DNA of 64,000 bases from contig NZ_JACOPH010000007.1 in assembly GCF_014287635.1 (NCBI RefSeq), forward strand, positions 62,001 to 126,000. The letters run 5' to 3'. The notes below the pieces were generated by a model. That model worked only from the letters and a program-made list of their open reading frames with translations, was not told the DNA's origin and ran no database searches. Of the stretch, positions 60,078-64,000 are shown piece after piece. The stretch comes from Roseburia zhanii. Its GTDB lineage: Bacteria > Bacillota > Clostridia > Lachnospirales > Lachnospiraceae. A program made the position numbers and the translations under genes. Within the stretch, counting starts at the first letter, position 1. Every line of letters starts with the position of its first letter.

Positions 60078-62240
60078 ATGAAGAAAAGAAAGAAGATCAC
60101 AACGGTTCTGCTGATCATATTTGGTATCATGACATCAGTACCTGTACAGGCACAGGAGATCGCAGACGTGCAGGAAAGTATAGATGTGGTGGGGAAAGAC
60201 TGTCTCACGAGTGAGGATGGTCAGTGGCAGTATGAGATACTTGAAACAGATGAAGGAGAAAAATATATAGATCTCTATGAATACAATGGCAATGAAGAAG
60301 TCCTGGCTGTGCCGTCAAAGATTAATGGGATTACGGTATGCAGTATGGGAAGCATTGTTTTTTATAATAATGAAACACTCAGGGAGGTTACGCTTCCCAA
60401 AACAATAGTTACTGTATCACAGGGGGTATTCAAAACGGCATATGCATTAGAGAAAATCAGTATAGAAAATCCTACAGAAGCAGGGTTTCATACGATAGAT
60501 GGGGTGTTTTTTAACGGAAAACAGTTAGTTGCCTATCCACCGGCAAAACAGGGAGATCTCTATGTTATTCCAGAAGGAACAACAGACATATTAAATGGGG
60601 CTTTCTTTGGATGTGCTGATTTAAAGAAGATCGTTGTACCATCGTCAGCGGTATATTACAGGACCTGTGCATTTGCAAAATGTAAACAGCCGATAGATAT
60701 CATCCTTAAGGGTACTTCAAGCACAGCGCTGAATTTCATAAAAAATGCCTGCTGGGAGATGCCTGTCGGAACACGATATTTGACAAAGACAGAGGAATAT
60801 AAAGCAAAGCTGCTGGAAAAAATGACATCTACAAGTGTATACAAAGACAGCACCGATACCATGGCAGTAGAGGTCATGAATCCTACACCTGCCACAGCAC
60901 TGACATTTTCCGATGGGACAACAGAGGCATGGGTACAGGCAAGCTATACAGATACAGGGTATACGGGTGATCCGGTCAATAACTTTTATTTACAGTCGCT
61001 ATACCAGCAGGAGCCATATGATACCACAGACAATGTCACATGGAGTCTGGTAAGTGCCGATACCTGTCCAGCTATCTTAAACGAGAAAAATCCAGACAAG
61101 TATGTATGTCAGGTCACTTCCGGAGGGACGATCATCACCTATGCGGGAGGAAATGCAGTCTTAAAGGGAACAGATGAAAGCGGTCATGAACTGATACTGC
61201 ATGTGGCGGTATACAGTCCGATGGAAACATTTGAAGTAAAGGGAAGAAGTGGACCTTCTGTAAAGGCTGGAGAAGAAGCAGTTGTATATGCAGATATTAC
61301 ACCAGAATACAGTTATGCCAACAATGTCAAAGTCACATGGACATCATCCAACCCGGAAGTTGCTACAGTAGAAGCTTATGGGACAGTGACTGCAAAGATA
61401 AACGGGTTAGAAGCAGGATATACGACTTTGACAGCAACGGTCAATGATAATGGAAAGCTGATATCAAAAACATTAGAGGTTTCAGTATTTGACTATATCA
61501 CGAACTGTACAGTTGATCCAATCCCGGCACAGACATATCTTGGAGAACAGTTAAAGCCTGTGCCGGTGGTATGTTATCATGAACGTATTTTGACAGAAGG
61601 TATAGATTATGAAGTTGTATATTATGGAGATAATTGTGCTATTGGTAAACAAGAGGGATATATGTGTATCAATGGTTTAAATACAACATTTGCAAGGACA
61701 GTGAAAACATTGAATGCATACTTTGATATCATTGATGGCAGGAGCAATCCTTCCGGAGTCAATCCGACACCTGGAACAGGCGAGAACCAAAATCCATCAA
61801 ATAATACTGGAAGCAGTCATACACCATCTACAGGTGATCCTAATACAGCATCCAATGATCCGGAGCAGGGAAATGGAACAGATACAGCAATAAAGACGTT
61901 TCAGGCAAAGAACATAAAATATACCGTTACATCAGCCAAAGAAGTAAAAGTAACAGGACCGACGAAAAAGAGCATCCGTTCTGTTACGATTCCTGCAACT
62001 GTAAAGTATAAAGGAACGACTTACAAGGTAACATCAATCGGCAGCAAGGCATTCTATAACTGCAAAAAGCTAAAAACAGTAACGATCAAAAGCAGGAAAC
62101 TGAAATCAGTCGGTAAAAATGCATTTAAGGGGATCTACAAAAAAGCAAAGGTTACAGTGCCAAAGAGTAAGTATAAGGCATACAGAAAGCTGTTCAAAAA
62201 GGCAGGTTTCAGTTCTAAGACGGTGTGGAAGAAAAAATAA
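60078..62240 (+). CDS. Secreted LRR_5 / Big_2 protein
   Basis: ATG 60078 follows AGGGGG by 6 bp. The 720-residue product has a signal peptide (to about PVQAQ) and a short N-terminal module (GQWQYEILETDEGEKYIDLY) like the one in the two LRR proteins near 29 kb. LRR_5 repeats span about 75-235; an Ig-like region includes a Big_2 domain (about 395-475, VTWTSSNPEVATVEAYGTVT), and a Pro/Asn/Ser linker lies at about 560-605. A C-terminal LRR_5 module (IGSKAFYNCKKLKTVTIKSR) ends in a basic tail. It is presumably a surface or extracellular binding protein. Its position after the subtilase suggests joint function. Confidence 0.8.
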   Translation: MKKRKKITTVLLIIFGIMTSVPVQAQEIADVQESIDVVGKDCLTSEDGQWQYEILETDEGEKYIDLYEYNGNEEVLAVPSKINGITVCSMGSIVFYNNETLREVTLPKTIVTVSQGVFKTAYALEKISIENPTEAGFHTIDGVFFNGKQLVAYPPAKQGDLYVIPEGTTDILNGAFFGCADLKKIVVPSSAVYYRTCAFAKCKQPIDIILKGTSSTALNFIKNACWEMPVGTRYLTKTEEYKAKLLEKMTSTSVYKDSTDTMAVEVMNPTPATALTFSDGTTEAWVQASYTDTGYTGDPVNNFYLQSLYQQEPYDTTDNVTWSLVSADTCPAILNEKNPDKYVCQVTSGGTIITYAGGNAVLKGTDESGHELILHVAVYSPMETFEVKGRSGPSVKAGEEAVVYADITPEYSYANNVKVTWTSSNPEVATVEAYGTVTAKINGLEAGYTTLTATVNDNGKLISKTLEVSVFDYITNCTVDPIPAQTYLGEQLKPVPVVCYHERILTEGIDYEVVYYGDNCAIGKQEGYMCINGLNTTFARTVKTLNAYFDIIDGRSNPSGVNPTPGTGENQNPSNNTGSSHTPSTGDPNTASNDPEQGNGTDTAIKTFQAKNIKYTVTSAKEVKVTGPTKKSIRSVTIPATVKYKGTTYKVTSIGSKAFYNCKKLKTVTIKSRKLKSVGKNAFKGIYKKAKVTVPKSKYKAYRKLFKKAGFSSKTVWKKK

Positions 62241-62259
62241 ATGTTAAAGATTGAAGATA

Positions 62260-62307
62260 GGACGTCAGAAAGGATTCACTGTGATTTTCGGATACTGTCA
62301 TGTGTAG
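62260..62307 (+). pseudogene. Remnant of a duplicated 3' end of the giant subtilase gene type
   Basis: The frame reads GRQKGFTVIFGYCHV and stop, aligned with the subtilase end GSQEGFLTTFGHCRVQ and stop. The similarity continues beyond the stop (AAAACAGGAG, GTATCA, AAAAATGATA, the GTAAAGC hairpin) to 62381. This is a leftover of a tandem copy of the preceding region. Confidence 0.6.
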
Positions 62308-62354
62308 GAAAAACAGGAGAATATTCGTATCACAATGAAAAATGATATATATGA

Positions 62355-62381
62355 GTAAAGCTGCCAGAATGCCAGCTTTAC
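62355..62381 (+). terminator. Hairpin after the LRR protein region
   Basis: GTAAAGCTGcC and GcCAGCTTTAC pair in a diverged copy of the 59988-60014 hairpin. It probably terminates the LRR gene transcript. Confidence 0.5.
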
Positions 62382-62441
62382 TTGTATGATATTACTGGAG
62401 AGGTACAATCCTGTCTTTGACAGTTGTTAGAAGAAAAGAAG

Positions 62442-62483
62442 ATCGCTGCATCCCTTGATTTTACTGGGGTTCAGCGATTTTTG
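62442..62483 (+). terminator. Rho-independent terminator
   Basis: ATCGCTGcATCCC (from 62442) pairs with GGGGTtCAGCGAT (to 62479), followed by TTTTT. It lies between the LRR region and the convergent transposase remnant. Confidence 0.6.
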
Positions 62484-62506
62484 CCGTTGTTTTGAAGTAT
62501 AGTAAT

Positions 62507-63488
62507 TTATTCCTTCCCTTTACTTTTTTTCTGTATGGTTTTCATTTTGCTCTTTGTTATAAATTGATAGTCTGTCCTAAAACCACAGCTTTCATGAAGG
62601 GCATCTGTAATCTTTTCACGTTTATACAGCGGGATGAATCCCTGTTCCTGTATTTCTGCAAAATTCATTGCCTTTAGAGTGTCCAATAATTCTTCACAGG
62701 TATATTGCAAATTTAACTTTTTCTCAAGATAACGGTAAATTGTTAATGAAAGAAAACAGATCAGAAAATGAGCTTTTATCCTGTTCTCATCCTGTAAATA
62801 AACTGGTCTTGCAGAAAAATCAGTTTTCATAATACGAAAACATTCTTCGATCTGCCATCTGCCTTCGCTTACTTTTAAAATATCATTAACATCATCATCC
62901 AAAAGATCTGTACAGACTGCATAAAGATCATCATACTGTGCTTCTTCCTCAATCTTAGCCTCATCAGGGTATTGTTCTATATCTGCAGCTTCCCCATCCT
63001 TGGTGACAGCTTTCTTTGTGCCCGCTCTACCTGTTTGTCACGGACTGCCTTCTGATAAAGGGCATATTTAGGAGAATAAGTAATGATTAAACGCTGGTAC
63101 AGTTTTTTTGTGGTGTACGGTTCGTCCTTATAATAAAGTCCTTTGTCATCTTCTGGTAATTTCGTGATATCGACCGGAAGATCATCGGAAACACGTTTGA
63201 AGCCATGTGGATCCAGAGCCCATTCTTTTTCCTCTTTTTTCAGTTTTTTGATTGATTGGGTTACGATATAAGCACGTTCACCCAGATGGTTGTATTCGCG
63301 GATGGATTCTGATCCCAACCCGGCATCACTGCAATAAATAAATTTCTGACATCCGAAATCACTAAGGACTTTTTTTCCAGCGGTTTTAGCGATGTCTGTT
63401 CATTTGCATTTCCCGGGAAAAGGGAAAAGGCAAGCGGAATCCCATCCCCATCCATGAACAGTCCCATCTGAATGATTGGGATTTGGTC
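62507..63488 (-). pseudogene. Decayed IS1634-like transposase
   Basis: Three frames on the minus strand together match the later part of an IS1634-type DDE transposase. The first starts IPIIQMGLFMDGDGIPLAFS and runs to a frameshift near 63375 at a T7 run. The second starts GSESIREYNHLGERAYIVTQ and runs to another frameshift near 63015. The third contains GRWQIEECFRIMKTDF and ENRIKAHFLICFLSLTIYRY. The N-terminal third is missing and the similarity stops near 63488, so the element is truncated and inactive. No clear terminal repeats or target duplication were identified. Confidence 0.8.
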
Positions 63489-63521
63489 AATTTAGGAGAT
63501 CCTAAACAGAGAAGAGAAAGG

Positions 63522-63548
63522 TCTTACTGCGAGAGGTAAGATTTTTTT
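63522..63548 (+). terminator. Short hairpin with T run upstream of the MerR gene
   Basis: TCTTAC (63522-63527) pairs with GTAAGA (63536-63541), followed by seven T residues. It may be a terminator or leader attenuator. A second perfect hairpin CTATCACG/CGTGATAG is at 63624-63643, closer to the gene. Confidence 0.45.
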
Positions 63549-63674
63549 AATGCAATCATTCGCAAAATTTACATGGCCTTTTATGAAGCAAACTGTAAAT
63601 GTTTCCGAAAAGAGTATTGCTATCACGTATGCGTGATAGATTATGCTCTTGATACGGGGAAAGGGAAGGCCGTA

Positions 63675-64000
63675 GTGAAGAGGACAAGCGAGATAAGTAA
63701 AATTGCTGGAGTAAGTAAGCGTACATTACAATTTTATGATGATGAAGGGATGATTAAAGTGGAAAGATCTGAGAACAACTATCGTTTATATGACGAAAAA
63801 ACTTTAGAAAAATTATGGGAGATTATGGTCTATAAGGAAATGGGATTGAAACTTGGAGACATCAAACAATTGCTAGTGATGTCAGAAAATGAGAAGAAAG
63901 GATTCTATAAAGCGTATATTGAACAAATTGAAGAAAAAATCAAAGAGTTAGAGAGACAGGAAAGATTTATTTCTCTAATCATAGCGAAAGGATTACCTCA
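63675..64000 (+). CDS. MerR family transcriptional regulator, 3' end beyond the window
   Basis: The gene starts at GTG 63675, with GGGAAGG about 4-6 bp upstream, and is still open at the right edge (108 codons visible). The N-terminus is a MerR winged helix (SEISKIAGVSKRTLQFYDDE, then SENNYRLYDEKTLEKLWEIM). The dimerisation helix EQIEEKIKELERQERF follows. The effector domain is outside the window, so the signal is unknown. The DNA is more AT-rich than the core genes, and the gene adjoins a dead transposase, consistent with a transferred segment. Confidence 0.85.
   Translation, partial: MKRTSEISKIAGVSKRTLQFYDDEGMIKVERSENNYRLYDEKTLEKLWEIMVYKEMGLKLGDIKQLLVMSENEKKGFYKAYIEQIEEKIKELERQERFISLIIAKGLP

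Overview
The window looks like a chromosomal segment of a spore-forming Gram-positive anaerobe of the Lachnospiraceae (Roseburia/Agathobacter/Lachnospira-like; genus not resolved). The evidence is moderate-to-low GC with TTA- and GAA-rich codon use, strong GGAGG ribosome sites, sporulation genes (spoIIR, gerA-type), group I ECF transporter genes, and large secreted plant-polysaccharide and Ig/LRR-repeat proteins. No rRNA, tRNA or CRISPR array was seen.

Bases 1-15.6 kb are mostly housekeeping: the end of a secreted SGNH esterase, a DEDDh exonuclease, a VanW-family wall protein, an AIR-synthase-like protein with an Lrp regulator and an aminotransferase, trmL, the ECF module ecfA1-ecfA2-ecfT with truA, dnaE and pfkA. 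From 15.6 to 26 kb is a carbohydrate block: a solute-binding lipoprotein in operon with a YesM-type kinase and YesN-type regulator (no permeases), palindromic repeats, and a 1849-residue secreted GH127 protein. From 26 to 32 kb come an rRNA/tRNA methyltransferase, a small alarmone synthetase, a LytTR-type two-component system collapsed by deletion, two duplicated LRR proteins, and ispE.

From 32 to 43 kb are a GntR regulator, a spore-germinant receptor whose B and C subunits are fused, spoIIR, a DUF1934 protein, a trigger-factor-like lipoprotein, asnS, a small membrane protein and glyA. From 43.4 to 48.9 kb is a MacB-like ABC exporter with two different membrane-fusion adaptors around the ATPase.

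The most unusual part is 49.2-62.3 kb. A strong promoter leads into a compact operon resembling a Tad/Flp pilus apparatus: a MinD/TadZ-like protein with a broken P-loop, a CpaF/TadA ATPase, one protein that looks like TadB and TadC joined, a TadE-like protein, and four short proteins that begin with a Flp-like (E/Q)YG motif but have almost no leader. Next come two membrane-anchored proteins with extracellular domains, then a 1786-residue subtilase/InlB-repeat protein and a 720-residue LRR/Ig protein. No prepilin peptidase is in the window. The parts suggest an envelope machine with its own secreted effector or adhesin, possibly undescribed. The right edge holds a decayed IS1634-like transposase and the start of a MerR regulator.
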